From a bacterium (GTDB taxonomy: Bacteria; Vulcanimicrobiota; Xenobia; Xenobiales; Xenobiaceae): a stretch of 64,000 bases of DNA. The notes beneath the pieces were generated by a model. It was given only the letters and a program-made list of their open reading frames with translations, had not been told where the DNA came from and did no database searches. Below, one piece after another: positions 55,642 through 64,000 of the stretch (its first letter is position 1; every line of letters starts with the position of its first letter). The translations under genes and the position numbers were made by a program. The DNA lies in assembly GCA_022839105.1 (NCBI GenBank), contig JALHDH010000004.1:1-64000 (forward strand), written 5' to 3'.

Positions 55642-56976
55642 ATGTACGTCGGTTCTGGCCAGGTCTACGGCCCACAGGGGGTCGGGTTCACCCTCGGAGG
55701 CCCAGGCCTTCCCATGGCGGCCACCGGATACCAGGGCCAATCGGGAGTCTCGTCCACCCTGCTGGGGGGCCCTTGGGGCGACGCCGGCTATAGCGGCAGC
55801 TTCGGGACCTATGGCGGGGCCTTTGCCGGCATGGGCACCATGGGCGAGATGGCGGGCTACTACATCGGTGACTCCTACCTCAATCAGGGCGCGGTGGGCT
55901 CCAACTACTCCGACCACATGATGAACCTGGGTTCGGCGGTCTGGGTGGAAGAGGTGGTCACCGAGACTCCCGGCAAGATGTGGGACGTCTGGTTCGACCA
56001 TGTGGACGGACAGAAGACCACCCAGCGCTCGCCCATCGTCCTGGATCTCAACGGCAATGGCAAGCCCGACATCACGGGCGCCAACGTCCTGGGCAACGGA
56101 AAGATCGACGGAGCCACCGCGCTCTTCGACATCGACCCCACCAAGAGCAGTTGGGAATTCAAGAGCCTCCAGCGCCGTCCAGGCAACGGCGCTCCCAGCG
56201 TCCCGGGCGGGCGCTGGATCGAAGAGGACGGGCGCAAGCTGTACGTGGACAAGGACGGCACGGTCCAGGGCGAGCTGAAGCGCACCGGGGCCGGAGGCAA
56301 GGAGGAGTACCACTGGGGCAAGCAGGAGACCCGCGAGAAGACCGAGTGGCTGGCCAAGAACGGCGGGGATGGCCTGCTGGTCTGGGATGTCGACAAGGAC
56401 GGAAAGATCACCTCCAGCAAGGAGCTCTTCGGCGAGTTCGACACCGATGGCAAGAAGCGCTTCGCCAACGGGTACGAGAAGCTGGCCTTCCACTTCGACA
56501 AGGACGGCGACGGCCTGGTCAAGGGCGAAGAGCTCGAGGGCCTGCAGATCTGGATGGACTCCAATGCCGACGGCAAGGTGGATGCGGGCGAGCTTCGCGA
56601 GCTTTCCGAGTTCGGGATCACCTCCCTGAACGTCGGGGACTACGACTCCAAGACCATGGAGGGCAGCTTCGGAGTCGAGACGCGCTCCCAGGAGGTTCGC
56701 AGCGCGGTCTGGGCCGGCTACAACGGGACCCAGGGTTCCCAGGGCGCCATCGGCGGCTCCTTCGGGATGGCCGTGGGCGGCGTGTACGGCCCGGGCGGCC
56801 TGAGCGGCTGGAGCGGCGGCTGGAATGGGACGGCGGAGACCACCGGGACCTTCCCCTCAAGCCAGTTCAACCTGGCCGAGCTGGTCAGCGCCTACCTCAA
56901 GGCCTGGAACCCCTCCCAGTCCGCCAACCTGTGGAACCAGGGCTGGGGCGCCGGTCGGGGCTACTCCTTCTGGTAG
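55642..56976 (+). CDS. EF-hand calcium-binding protein with Gly-rich ends
   Basis: The protein has 444 residues; the ATG at 55642 follows GAGGAGG at 9-nt spacing. The N-terminal 90 residues and C-terminal 90 residues are rich in Gly, Ser and Tyr. Between them are several canonical EF-hand loops: DLNGNGKPDITG, DVDKDGKITSSKE, DKDGDGLVKGEE and DSNADGKVDAGE. No signal peptide is seen, so it may be exported by a non-Sec route or be intracellular. It has its own promoter and is followed by a terminator at 57028-57051, so it is a single-gene transcript. Its role is unknown; a structural or calcium-responsive surface protein is a guess. Confidence 0.75.
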   Translation: MYVGSGQVYGPQGVGFTLGGPGLPMAATGYQGQSGVSSTLLGGPWGDAGYSGSFGTYGGAFAGMGTMGEMAGYYIGDSYLNQGAVGSNYSDHMMNLGSAVWVEEVVTETPGKMWDVWFDHVDGQKTTQRSPIVLDLNGNGKPDITGANVLGNGKIDGATALFDIDPTKSSWEFKSLQRRPGNGAPSVPGGRWIEEDGRKLYVDKDGTVQGELKRTGAGGKEEYHWGKQETREKTEWLAKNGGDGLLVWDVDKDGKITSSKELFGEFDTDGKKRFANGYEKLAFHFDKDGDGLVKGEELEGLQIWMDSNADGKVDAGELRELSEFGITSLNVGDYDSKTMEGSFGVETRSQEVRSAVWAGYNGTQGSQGAIGGSFGMAVGGVYGPGGLSGWSGGWNGTAETTGTFPSSQFNLAELVSAYLKAWNPSQSANLWNQGWGAGRGYSFW

Positions 56977-57027
56977 CCTGGACTTCTCCAGGCCCGAATC
57001 TTCCGGGGCCCGGGTCCCGGCCTGACC

Positions 57028-57051
57028 AGGCCCGGGGAAACCCGGGCCTTT
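57028..57051 (+). terminator. Terminator of the EF-hand gene
   Basis: A perfect 9-bp stem (AGGCCCGGG / CCCGGGCCT) with a GAAA tetraloop starts 51 nt after the stop and is followed by TT. The hairpin is very stable; the T-tract is short. Confidence 0.7.
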
Positions 57052-57067
57052 GCACTTGGAGGCACCC

Positions 57068-59026
57068 ATGACAGAGCATCCCCTGGCCCGCCCCATGACC
57101 CGCCTGGTCAACATCCTGCGCCGCTCCCCATCTCCGGACTGGGAGGCCCTCAAACCCGCCCTGCTGGAAGCCGCCGCCTATACCCGGACCCTTCAGGCCA
57201 GGACCCGGAACGGTCTGCCCCTCCTGGCCGCAGCCCGGGGATTCGAGGACCTCTGCACCCGTGCCGAGACGGCCCTCTCCGAGCAGGCGGGGATCCTGAC
57301 CGGCCTGGCCGAGGCGGTCCAAAGCCAGGACCCGGAGACCCTCGGCGCCCTGGTCGAGCCTCTGGAACGGGTGGCCGGGCGGGTGAGCCAGACCCTCGAG
57401 GGCCTGCGCGAGACGGCTCGGAGGATGCCCCACTTCAGCGACGTGCCGATCCTCGACGAGATGATCACGCTGGCGCTGAACCAGCTCAAGATGGAGAAGG
57501 ACTTCTCCGAGGATCTCCGGGCCCGCCTTCCCGCTCTTCGAGGCTTCCTTCAGTACCTGCGCCAGGTGGCCGGCCGCTTCCGCGATCGCCACCCGGAGCG
57601 GGCCGATCTGGCCGAGGGGCTCGAGGAGGTGACCGGATCGCTGGAGCAGGCCGCCGGAGGTCTCTTCCTGTACCTGCAGGAAGGCCAGGACCCGGTCGAT
57701 CTCTCCCAGGCCCTCTCCTTGATGGACCGGGGAATGCTGGCCCTGGGTCGGATCTTCCAAGGGATGCGCGAGGTGCAGCACTCCGGACTGGTCTTTTCGG
57801 AGAACCCCGTCCTGGATCGGCTGGCTCGCTCCATCCAGGCCCTTCAGGCAGGTGAGCCCGGGCTGGCCCGCATGGAGGAGGATCTCGGGGAACTCACCCG
57901 ATTCCACCAGGGCCTGGCCCGGGAGGCGGCCATCCTGGAGAGCGCCACCTTCATGCCCCTCTCCCTGCGCGACGAGTTCCTCCCCGGAATCTTCGAGCTC
58001 CTGGCCAGGATGGACGCCGAGCTGGATCTCCTCCATCGCCGGCCAGCGGACCCGGGGGACCTGGCGGAGGCGATCAACCGCTACCAATTCCTGGCCAGCG
58101 ACCTGGACCGGATCCAGGCTGGTCTCGAAGAGCGACTGGCCAGACTCCCTTCCCTTTCCGGGGCTGGCCACTTCGAGGAACTGGCCGCCCTCCTCCACGG
58201 GGTCTACACGGGCTCGGTCCCGGATTGCCGCCTGGAAGGGAAGATCCAGGCCCTGCGCGCCCTTCAGGAGCAGTTCCAGTCCCAACTGCTCCAGACAGGC
58301 GCCCGGAGCGCGGAGGAGGCCGAGCATGCCCGGCAGGTCCTGGCGGCCCTGGCCGATCAGCGCCAGGCCCTGGATCTGGCCGAGGAATACCTCGGGTCGG
58401 GCCACCGGGACCTCCTGCTGGGCTCCTTCGAGGCGCTTCTCTCCCCGACCCGGGCCCTGATCGAGCTCAAGAACCGGCCCGAGGCCCGGAGCGCCGCCTC
58501 CTCCCAGGTTTCCACCTGCCCGGAATGCGCAGGACACAACCCCCCGGACTCAAGCCGCTGCGGGCACTGTGCCCGGCCCCTGCCCTTCTCGAGCGCGTCC
58601 GGGTCCTCGGCCAGCCTGGATCTCTTCGACTCAGGGGCTCGGACCATCCCGGCAGGAGATCCCTCCAGCCTCTCGGGAAACTTCCGAAGACTGGTCGAGA
58701 TCCTCGAGGATGCGGGCAACGGAAGGCTCCCGGCCCCCCAGGCCCGAGAACAGATCGCCGGATTCCTGCAGACCCTCGAGCGGGCCGAGAACCAGATGCG
58801 CGAACAGGTGGCTCCCCTGGTCCGGAACGTCGAGGATCAGACCTTGTCCTCCTATCAAGAGGAGCTCGAGACCCTGGTGGCCTATCTGCGCGAAATCGTG
58901 GAGGCCGTGCTCGAAGCCCTGGACTTCGAGAATCCGACCGTCCTGCCCGAGATGCAGGCCCGATTGCAGGAGGTCGGCGAGGCCCTGGCCCGCTTCCATG
59001 AGGAGGTCACCCGGGCCGGCACCTGA
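57068..59026 (+). CDS. Long coiled-coil protein with a central zinc ribbon
   Basis: The protein has 652 residues; the ATG at 57068 has TTGGAGG upstream. Nearly the whole chain is amphipathic helix (GRVSQTLEGLRETARRMP, LPALRGFLQYLRQVAGRF). At about residues 480-505 a double CxxC zinc ribbon appears (STCPECAGHNPPDSSRCGHC), followed by a Ser-rich linker and a second helical segment. It has no signal peptide or TM. It may be a cytoplasmic scaffold; I recognise no family. It is preceded by a terminator and is a separate transcript from the EF-hand gene. Confidence 0.65.
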   Translation: MTEHPLARPMTRLVNILRRSPSPDWEALKPALLEAAAYTRTLQARTRNGLPLLAAARGFEDLCTRAETALSEQAGILTGLAEAVQSQDPETLGALVEPLERVAGRVSQTLEGLRETARRMPHFSDVPILDEMITLALNQLKMEKDFSEDLRARLPALRGFLQYLRQVAGRFRDRHPERADLAEGLEEVTGSLEQAAGGLFLYLQEGQDPVDLSQALSLMDRGMLALGRIFQGMREVQHSGLVFSENPVLDRLARSIQALQAGEPGLARMEEDLGELTRFHQGLAREAAILESATFMPLSLRDEFLPGIFELLARMDAELDLLHRRPADPGDLAEAINRYQFLASDLDRIQAGLEERLARLPSLSGAGHFEELAALLHGVYTGSVPDCRLEGKIQALRALQEQFQSQLLQTGARSAEEAEHARQVLAALADQRQALDLAEEYLGSGHRDLLLGSFEALLSPTRALIELKNRPEARSAASSQVSTCPECAGHNPPDSSRCGHCARPLPFSSASGSSASLDLFDSGARTIPAGDPSSLSGNFRRLVEILEDAGNGRLPAPQAREQIAGFLQTLERAENQMREQVAPLVRNVEDQTLSSYQEELETLVAYLREIVEAVLEALDFENPTVLPEMQARLQEVGEALARFHEEVTRAGT

Positions 59027-59118
59027 GAACTCGACCACTCCGTTCCCTTGTGGTAGGGTCGGTCCGGAATCAAGGCCCTCGCAGGAGGCTTTCGCGATCC
59101 CGCTCGAAGGGAGCCGGC

Positions 59119-60192
59119 ATGCCGCTGATGCCGAGACACTCGGTGGTCGTCCCGGTCTGCAACGAGGCAGAGGTCCTCGAGGCCTTCCATGCACGCTGCT
59201 CCTCGGCCATGCGCTCTCTGGGCGACGAGTACGAGATGGTGTACGTCGACGACGGCAGCCAGGATGGCTCGTGGGAGATCCTCAGGAGCCTGGCCCAGGA
59301 GGATCCCCGCGTCTGCCTCTTGCGACTCTCGCGGAACTTCGGCCATCAGATCGCCATCACGGCGGGGCTCGAGTCGGCCCGGGGCGAAACCGTCACGACC
59401 CTGGATGCGGACCTTCAGGATCCCCCGGAGGTGATCGCCGAACTGGTCGCCGCCTGGCGGGGAGGGGCCGACGTGGTCTGCGCCGTGCGCCAGGAGCGGA
59501 GGGGCGATCCCTGGTTCAAACGCGTCTCCGCCAGCGCCTTCTACCGGCTGGTCAACCGGTTCTCGGACATCCCGCTCCCCGCCCAGACCGGCGACTTCCG
59601 GCTGCTCTCGCGCCGAGCGGTGGACTCCCTGCTCTCGATGCCTGAACAGCATCGCTACGTCCGCGGAATGGTCGCCTGGCTCGGCTTCGAGGTGGCGACG
59701 GTCGGCTACTCCAGGGAACCCCGGGCCGCCGGCACGACCAAGTATCCCCTCTCCCGCATGCTGGGGCTGGCCTCCGACGGGATCATGGCCTTCTCGACCC
59801 TTCCCCTCCGGGCGGCGAGCTGGTTCGGCCTGGGAGCGACCGGCCTGGGCCTGGTGGTGGGGACGCGGGTCGCCTGGGAACACCTGGCCGGCCAGCAGGG
59901 CCCGAGCTGGGACCGCTCCTTCCTGGCAGCGCTGATCCTGCTCGTGGCCGGCGGGCAGTTCCTGACTCTCGGGATCCTCGGGCAATACCTCAAGCGGATC
60001 CACACCGAGGTCCGAAGGCGCCCGCTGTACCTGGTGCGGGATCAGCGAGGCTTCGAGGAGGGCTCGGCGCGGATCACTCCGGGGGCTCCAGACCCCGGGC
60101 CCAATCCAGGCGGCTCCGGGCCCGCAGGACCTCGTGGCGGGCGGCGACCTGACTGGTTCGAGCCGCCAGCAGGTCCACCCGGGCCTGGCTGA
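59119..60192 (+). CDS. GT2 glycosyltransferase, DPM1/GtrB-like
   Basis: The protein has 357 residues; the ATG at 59119 follows AGGGAG. The catalytic GT-A domain has VVPVCNEAEVLEAF, VYVDDGSQDGSWEIL, RNFGHQIAITAGLESARGE and the metal-binding DADLQDPPEVI. Two C-terminal TMs (ASWFGLGATGLGLVVGTRVA, ALILLVAGGQFLTLGILGQY) place it with membrane-linked polyprenyl-phosphate glycosyltransferases (GtrB, ArnC-like). It probably makes a lipid-linked sugar for GT-C enzymes such as the DUF2723 or YfhO-like proteins in this window. The last 40 residues are a Pro/Gly-rich tail whose coding sequence overlaps the tolC-like gene by 119 nt on the opposite strand. Confidence 0.85.
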   Translation: MPLMPRHSVVVPVCNEAEVLEAFHARCSSAMRSLGDEYEMVYVDDGSQDGSWEILRSLAQEDPRVCLLRLSRNFGHQIAITAGLESARGETVTTLDADLQDPPEVIAELVAAWRGGADVVCAVRQERRGDPWFKRVSASAFYRLVNRFSDIPLPAQTGDFRLLSRRAVDSLLSMPEQHRYVRGMVAWLGFEVATVGYSREPRAAGTTKYPLSRMLGLASDGIMAFSTLPLRAASWFGLGATGLGLVVGTRVAWEHLAGQQGPSWDRSFLAALILLVAGGQFLTLGILGQYLKRIHTEVRRRPLYLVRDQRGFEEGSARITPGAPDPGPNPGGSGPAGPRGGRRPDWFEPPAGPPGPG

Positions 60193-61483
60193 CCTCCAGG
60201 AAGACGGCCACCCCGCTCCGATAACGTCCCTCCGCCATGGCCAGCGCCTCCCGGGCCCGCTCCACTTCGACCTCGGCAGCCTTGGAGGCGCGCTCGGCGC
60301 TCTGGTGCTCCAGCCAGGCCCGGCGAACCTGCAGGGCCACCGACTCGCGGGCCTCCCGCCAGTTGGCCTCCGCCTCCTGGACCCGGGCCCGCGCCTGACG
60401 GACCTCGTGGGTCTTGAGGTTGCCGTCCAGGAGGACCCAGCGCGCCTCGAGGGCCACCCGCCAACCGGCCTCACCGGGCAGCAGATCCTTGTCGTAGGAG
60501 ACCCCGTTGGTGGAGCCCACCGCATAGAGCTCGGGGTGGCGTCCCGACTCGACGGCCTGCAGGGCCAGACGCGAGGATTCCAGCGCCGAGCGGGCCTGGA
60601 GGACCTCCGGACGGGTCTGGCAGGCCTGCTCTTCGGCTTCCTCGAGAGAACCCGGCGACGCCGGAGGCAGCGGAGGCCCGGACAAGGCCAGGGGGGTCCC
60701 CAGGGGCAACCCGAGCAGCCGGTTCAGGTCTGCCTGGGCCAGCGCCACCGAGTTCTCGACCTGGACCCGATCCAGTTCAGCCCGGGCCACGGGAACGCGG
60801 GCAAAGACCAGATCGGCCCGCGCCGCCGTCCCCTCCTCGAAACGGATCTCGGTCATCCGCATCTGCTCGTGGGCCAGGACCTCGGCTTCCTGGGCGAGCT
60901 CCAGCCGGAAGCGGGCCTGGAGAGCCTCCAGCCAGGCCTCTTCCAGATCCCGGCGCAGATCCCGCACCACCGCCCCAAGCGCCGCCCGGGCCTGCCCCTC
61001 CAGGGCCCGCGCCGAGGCGATGCGGGCCGCGATCTGGCCTCCGTCGAAGAGGAGCTGGCGAACCTCGAGCTGGAATTGACTGGACCCGTACTCAAAACCC
61101 TCGGTCTGGAAGGGACGGTCCTCGACCAGCCCCACGACCCCGGGACGCATCCCGAACGTGCTCAGCACCAGGGGAGGTCCGGGGGTGGTGCGGACCTGCT
61201 CGCGGAACCCCGTCAGGGCGGCCTGGGTCCGAGCCGGCGCCGAGGCGACTTCGGTCTGCTCCTGGGCCTGGGTGATCCGCGCCAGGGCCGCCGCGACCCC
61301 GGGACTGTGGGCCAGGGCCAGACGCCAGGCCTGCTCGAGTTCAAGAGGCAGGGCCTGTCCGGCAAGGTCGGCTCGCTCGACGGCGGCCGGAGGCCCCTGC
61401 GCGGGCTCCGAAGCCAGCGAGGCTGCTCCCGGAGAGAAGGCAACGAGCGAAGCCCCCAGCAGGGCAAGCCAGCAGGCCCTCAA
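60074..61483 (-). CDS. TolC-family outer-membrane efflux protein
   Basis: The protein has 469 residues; the TTG at 61483 has GGAGG upstream and overlaps the stop of the DUF2723 gene (TTGA). A signal peptide (LALLGASLVAFSPGAASLA) is followed by two repeats of long helices and strands typical of TolC/OEP proteins. Visible pieces are LEQAWRLALAHSPGVAAALA, QLEVRQLLFDGGQIAARIAS, the AQADLNRLLGLPLG turn, WRVALEARWVLLDGNLKTHE and LEVSQARVDLLAARTSQ. It forms the outer-membrane duct of an efflux or type I secretion system, but no inner-membrane component is adjacent. The 3' end overlaps the convergent GT2 gene. Confidence 0.9.
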   Translation of the reverse strand: MRACWLALLGASLVAFSPGAASLASEPAQGPPAAVERADLAGQALPLELEQAWRLALAHSPGVAAALARITQAQEQTEVASAPARTQAALTGFREQVRTTPGPPLVLSTFGMRPGVVGLVEDRPFQTEGFEYGSSQFQLEVRQLLFDGGQIAARIASARALEGQARAALGAVVRDLRRDLEEAWLEALQARFRLELAQEAEVLAHEQMRMTEIRFEEGTAARADLVFARVPVARAELDRVQVENSVALAQADLNRLLGLPLGTPLALSGPPLPPASPGSLEEAEEQACQTRPEVLQARSALESSRLALQAVESGRHPELYAVGSTNGVSYDKDLLPGEAGWRVALEARWVLLDGNLKTHEVRQARARVQEAEANWREARESVALQVRRAWLEHQSAERASKAAEVEVERAREALAMAEGRYRSGVAVFLEVSQARVDLLAARTSQVAARHEVLRARSRLDWARGLEPPE

Positions 61484-63270
61484 ATCCCCTCCTCCGGGCC
61501 CGGTTCGCCCAGCATTCCCCGCGCGGTCTGGAGGGCTCGGGAAGCCTCTTCGGGATCCGTCCCGACCAGGCCCTCCCCGGCCGTCTGGTAGGCCCAGGCC
61601 CAGGTGCGCACCAGGTGCCGGGTCCAGAATGGCCGCTCGGATTTCAGCGAATAGTCTCCCCGACGCCTCACCCCGTCCAGGATGGCCAGGGAGCGACGCG
61701 AGGCCTGTTCGCGCTCGGGAATCGGCTCACCAGGAGCCAGATAGCGATAGAGCAGGCCTTCGGGGACAAAGAACCCCTCCACCTCGGCAGGGAGGAAGTC
61801 GAGATGGACGGGAAGGCCTTGCGCCCTGGCCTGCCGGAGCAGACCCGACAACCCTCCCTCCCGAAGCGCCCGGGCCTGGTCCGAAGGCAGCGTGGCCAGG
61901 AACCACTCCGAGGTGCCCAGGCCGGCCGGCACGTGCGTCAGGGGCCTGCCCTCGACCATCGTGGCGTAGAAGAAAATCCCGGAGGTCAGATCGTTGCCCG
62001 TCACCACCAGAGCCCCCGGAGGGAGCCCGGCAAGCATGGCCTCCAGGCTTTCGGGCACCTGATGCTGACCGCGCTCCGAACATGCGGGAAGATTGAGGAG
62101 GAACGCGCCCAGAAGGCTCAGCCCGCAGATTCCCAGGGACAGACTCCGGACCCAGGCGCGGGGGAAGCGCAGGGCCCAGGCCAGGCCCAATCCGATCAGG
62201 CCCGCGAATCCCAGATCCGAGGAGGCATAGAATCGCTCCATCATGTCCAGGTAGCCCTCGCCTCGCGGCTGGGCGCCCACCAGGGCCCAGACCGGGCCCG
62301 CCATGAGCCACAGGAACCCGAAGAGCAGAGCCTCGGGCCTCCGGCGGAGAATCCCCAGTCCCCCCCCCAAGACTCCGAAAAGGCCCCCGAAGAAGGGAAA
62401 CTGCCAGGCCAGGAGCGAGCGCCCCCAGGCCTCCAGGTGAAAGGCCCCCGCAGGCTGGGTCCCCGAGGCCCGACTGAGCTGGATCCCCCCGTATCCCTGG
62501 CGCGTGACCGACCACCAGAGACGCTCGGGCGAATCGGGGTTGCCCCAGTTCAAGGGAGGCCCCTGCGAAGCACGCCAGGACATCCAGGCATAGGGGGACA
62601 GACCCAGGACCAGGGCCGGCACGCAGGCCCAGGACCAGCCCACGGGCCGCCCGTCCCGGGCCAGCCACAGATAGCCCAGCAAACCAGGAAGCACCAGCAC
62701 GATCGTCTGGTGATGGGCCATCCCCAGGCCCAGGACCAGGGCCCCCAGCGCCAGGAGGCGCCGGCGTCCCGGATCGTCGGCCTCCCTCCAGCAGGAAGCC
62801 AAGGCCAGCAAGGCCGCGAGCAGGGCCAGATGCAGCGAGAAGACCTCTGCCCCCACGGCCATGCGCCAGGGGGTGCGCGCGCAGGCGAAGAGGGCTCCGG
62901 CCAGGAGACCGGCCAGCGCCAGACCCGTGAAGCGGGCGATGGCAAAGGTCGCCAGACCGACCCCCAGGGCCCCGGCCAGGGCGGCGAAGAGGTTCATCGC
63001 CCAGGCCGGATCGCCGGGCACGAGGCGGGTGAAGAGGTGGCCGATCAGGACATAGAACGGATATCCGGGCGGATGGGCGATCCCCAGGACCGTGGCCGCG
63101 GTGACCAGTTCGGCGCTGTCGTGACCGGGCGGCAGCCCGGGCGCCATGGTGGCCAGATAGAGCGCCAGACTGCCGGCAAAGGCCAGAGCGCCTGCCCCGA
63201 TTTTCCAGTTCACGGAGGCTGATTTCTGCGCCCCCCGGGCCAGGCCTGCCCGGGGAAGGGGCCTCGCCAT
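61480..63270 (-). CDS. DUF2723 membrane protein, GT-C-like
   Basis: The protein has 596 residues from the ATG at 63270; the frame extends 23 codons further, where it would overlap ridA. The characteristic DUF2723 opening is present: LYLATMAPGLPPGHDSAELV and HPPGYPFYVLIGHLF, with acidic residues in the first loop. About 12 membrane helices follow, then a soluble C-terminal domain with ALREGGLSGLLRQARAQG. DUF2723 proteins are GT-C-fold membrane proteins, many linked to protein O-mannosylation-like glycosylation. The gene is translationally coupled (TTGA) to the TolC-like gene. Confidence 0.85.
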   Translation of the reverse strand: MARPLPRAGLARGAQKSASVNWKIGAGALAFAGSLALYLATMAPGLPPGHDSAELVTAATVLGIAHPPGYPFYVLIGHLFTRLVPGDPAWAMNLFAALAGALGVGLATFAIARFTGLALAGLLAGALFACARTPWRMAVGAEVFSLHLALLAALLALASCWREADDPGRRRLLALGALVLGLGMAHHQTIVLVLPGLLGYLWLARDGRPVGWSWACVPALVLGLSPYAWMSWRASQGPPLNWGNPDSPERLWWSVTRQGYGGIQLSRASGTQPAGAFHLEAWGRSLLAWQFPFFGGLFGVLGGGLGILRRRPEALLFGFLWLMAGPVWALVGAQPRGEGYLDMMERFYASSDLGFAGLIGLGLAWALRFPRAWVRSLSLGICGLSLLGAFLLNLPACSERGQHQVPESLEAMLAGLPPGALVVTGNDLTSGIFFYATMVEGRPLTHVPAGLGTSEWFLATLPSDQARALREGGLSGLLRQARAQGLPVHLDFLPAEVEGFFVPEGLLYRYLAPGEPIPEREQASRRSLAILDGVRRRGDYSLKSERPFWTRHLVRTWAWAYQTAGEGLVGTDPEEASRALQTARGMLGEPGPEEGI

Positions 63271-63289
63271 CGTCGTGGAATCCGCCGCC

Positions 63290-63676
63290 ATGACTTCAAA
63301 GCATACCCCCATCACCACCGAGAACGCCCCGGCCGCCATCGGCCCCTACTCCCAGGCCATCCGCTGCGGAGACCTGGTGTTCTGCTCGGGACAGATCCCC
63401 CTGGATCCCCGAAGCGGTGAGCTGGTCGGAAAGACCACCGCCGAGCAGACCGAGCAGGTCCTCAAGAACCTGCAGGCCGTCCTGGAAGCCGCCGGTTCCA
63501 GCCTGGACCGGGTCCTGAAGACCACCGTCTTCCTGCAGGACCTCGCGGACTTCAACGAGTTCAACCAGGTCTACGCGCGCTTCTTCGCCCAGGTCCCCCC
63601 GGCGCGCTCGGCCGTCCAGGTGGCCGGGCTCCCTCGCGCGGTCCGGGTGGAGGTGGAGGCCGTGGCCCGACTCTGA
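63290..63676 (+). CDS. ridA: RidA-family enamine/imine deaminase
   Basis: The protein has 128 residues, standard for RidA. It opens KHTPITTENAPAAIGPYSQA, with the catalytic-site Tyr and the GDLVFCSGQIPLDP strand. The conserved Arg that binds substrate carboxylate is in PPARSAVQVAGLPR, and it ends with VRVEVEAVA. It hydrolyses 2-aminoacrylate and related reactive imines to protect PLP enzymes. It is divergent from the DUF2723 gene with about 20 nt between starts. An upstream GTG at 63275 is an alternative start. Confidence 0.95.
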   Translation: MTSKHTPITTENAPAAIGPYSQAIRCGDLVFCSGQIPLDPRSGELVGKTTAEQTEQVLKNLQAVLEAAGSSLDRVLKTTVFLQDLADFNEFNQVYARFFAQVPPARSAVQVAGLPRAVRVEVEAVARL

Positions 63677-63678
63677 AA

Positions 63679-63693
63679 GCCCGTGCCTCGGGC
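63679..63693 (+). terminator. Short hairpin after ridA
   Basis: GCCCG (63679-63683), a 5-nt loop and CGGGC (63689-63693) start 3 nt after the stop and are followed by CTTCC. It is small, so its termination strength is doubtful. Confidence 0.4.
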
Positions 63694-63756
63694 CTTCCGA
63701 CAGAAGGAATCGGGAGCAAAAAGAGGAAGGAAAGCGGACATTTTTCGACCCGCAAT

Positions 63757-63772
63757 TCGAACTTGAGTTCGA
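63757..63772. promoter_or_regulatory. Perfect palindrome upstream of the last gene
   Basis: TCGAACT, a TG centre and AGTTCGA make a 7+2+7 palindrome 95 nt before the start at 63868. A LexA- or other HTH-type operator is possible; the motif resembles the CGAACxxxxGTTCG LexA box of Gram-positive-type lineages, but with a 2-nt shorter, different centre. I found no clear promoter hexamers beside it. Confidence 0.4.
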
Positions 63773-63867
63773 GCGGCATGACCGGATCCTGAGGCGACAA
63801 GCCTCTGGCGCGTCGATCCGCCCTTGATTCCATGGGATCCGGCAAGAATTCCGGAGGTAGACAAGAC

Positions 63868-64000
63868 ATGGCTCGCAGTTCGCCCAAGAAGCCCAGCCCG
63901 CCGAAGTGCCGCAGCACCGGCGCCAATCTGGAAGGAAAGGACTGGGTGCGTATCGGCGGCAGCAAGTGGCTCCGCGAAGCAGCCGTCAAGGAAGGCAAGT
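63868..64000 (+). CDS. Small basic protein, partial (runs off the window)
   Basis: 44 codons are visible. The ATG at 63868 is preceded by GGAGG (10 nt). The protein begins MARSSPKKPSPPKCRSTGAN and continues with GKDWVRIGGSKWLREAAVKE. It is rich in Lys, Arg, Pro and Ser. I recognise no family. The upstream region (63694-63867) is AT-richer than its surroundings and holds a palindrome. Confidence 0.6.
   Translation, partial: MARSSPKKPSPPKCRSTGANLEGKDWVRIGGSKWLREAAVKEGK

Overview
This is a GC-rich, gene-dense bacterial chromosome segment with genes on both strands, many ATGA, GTGA or TTGA stop/start overlaps, and few intergenic gaps over 300 nt. The organism appears to be a diderm. It encodes an LPS-export locus (lptC, lptB, one lptF/G), a TolC-type outer-membrane protein, and an outer-membrane protein with an N-terminal S-layer-homology (SLH) domain and coiled coil. 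SLH-anchored outer-membrane proteins together with a DUF3084 protein are typical of diderm Terrabacteria-like lineages (Cyanobacteria, Deinococcus, Armatimonadota, Eremiobacterota and similar candidate phyla). I cannot place it more precisely. No rRNA, tRNA, CRISPR array, prophage or intact transposase was seen.

Layout. 1-804 (-): SLH outer-membrane protein, cut by the window edge. 1351-5238 (-): secA-prfB, with a programmed +1 frameshift in prfB. 5427-10970 (-): a six-gene operon lptC-lptB-lptF/G-DUF3084-YqgF-like-YVTN propeller, with a recognisable promoter (11014-11041) and a terminator (5368-5406). 11123-16335 (+): a very large SpoIVB/S55-type protein with a propeller, coupled to a one-TM protein. 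16411-17043 (-): MBL-fold hydrolase. 17268-19950 (+): a NuoI-like iron-sulfur protein interrupted by a GltD-type FAD/NAD module, followed by a NifU-like protein without cysteines. 19941-21197: a MerR-type regulator, a perfect 37-bp palindrome, a consensus sigma70 promoter with a probable sRNA and terminator, and IS21-like terminal repeats. 21198-26257: a degenerate M14 carboxypeptidase, glyoxalase II and a GAF/HATPase regulator. 26449-29918 (-): sdhCAB. 30060-31403 (+): CPBP protease. 31512-37152 (-): thrS and a 1256-residue protein of unknown function. 37261-45773: a TPR protein, an ABC-2 permease, two related polytopic membrane proteins and small anchored proteins. 45770-48387 (-): an M16 peptidase pair. 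48476-56976 (+): a pseudokinase-propeller protein, a B-box membrane protein, a DUF3857 protein, ispE, a MobA-like nucleotidyltransferase and an EF-hand protein. 57068-64000: a zinc-ribbon coiled-coil protein, a GT2 glycosyltransferase, a TolC-family protein, a DUF2723 protein, ridA and a partial small basic protein.

The core genes (secA, prfB, thrS, ispE, sdhCAB, lpt) are ordinary chromosomal housekeeping. The accessory part shows two themes. The first is repeated loss of catalytic residues: M14, kinase, M16, transglutaminase, receiver and NifU folds all appear degenerate. The second is beta-propellers attached to membrane or secreted proteins. The most unusual loci are the NuoI/GltD chimera and the 20.5-21.0 kb regulatory region.
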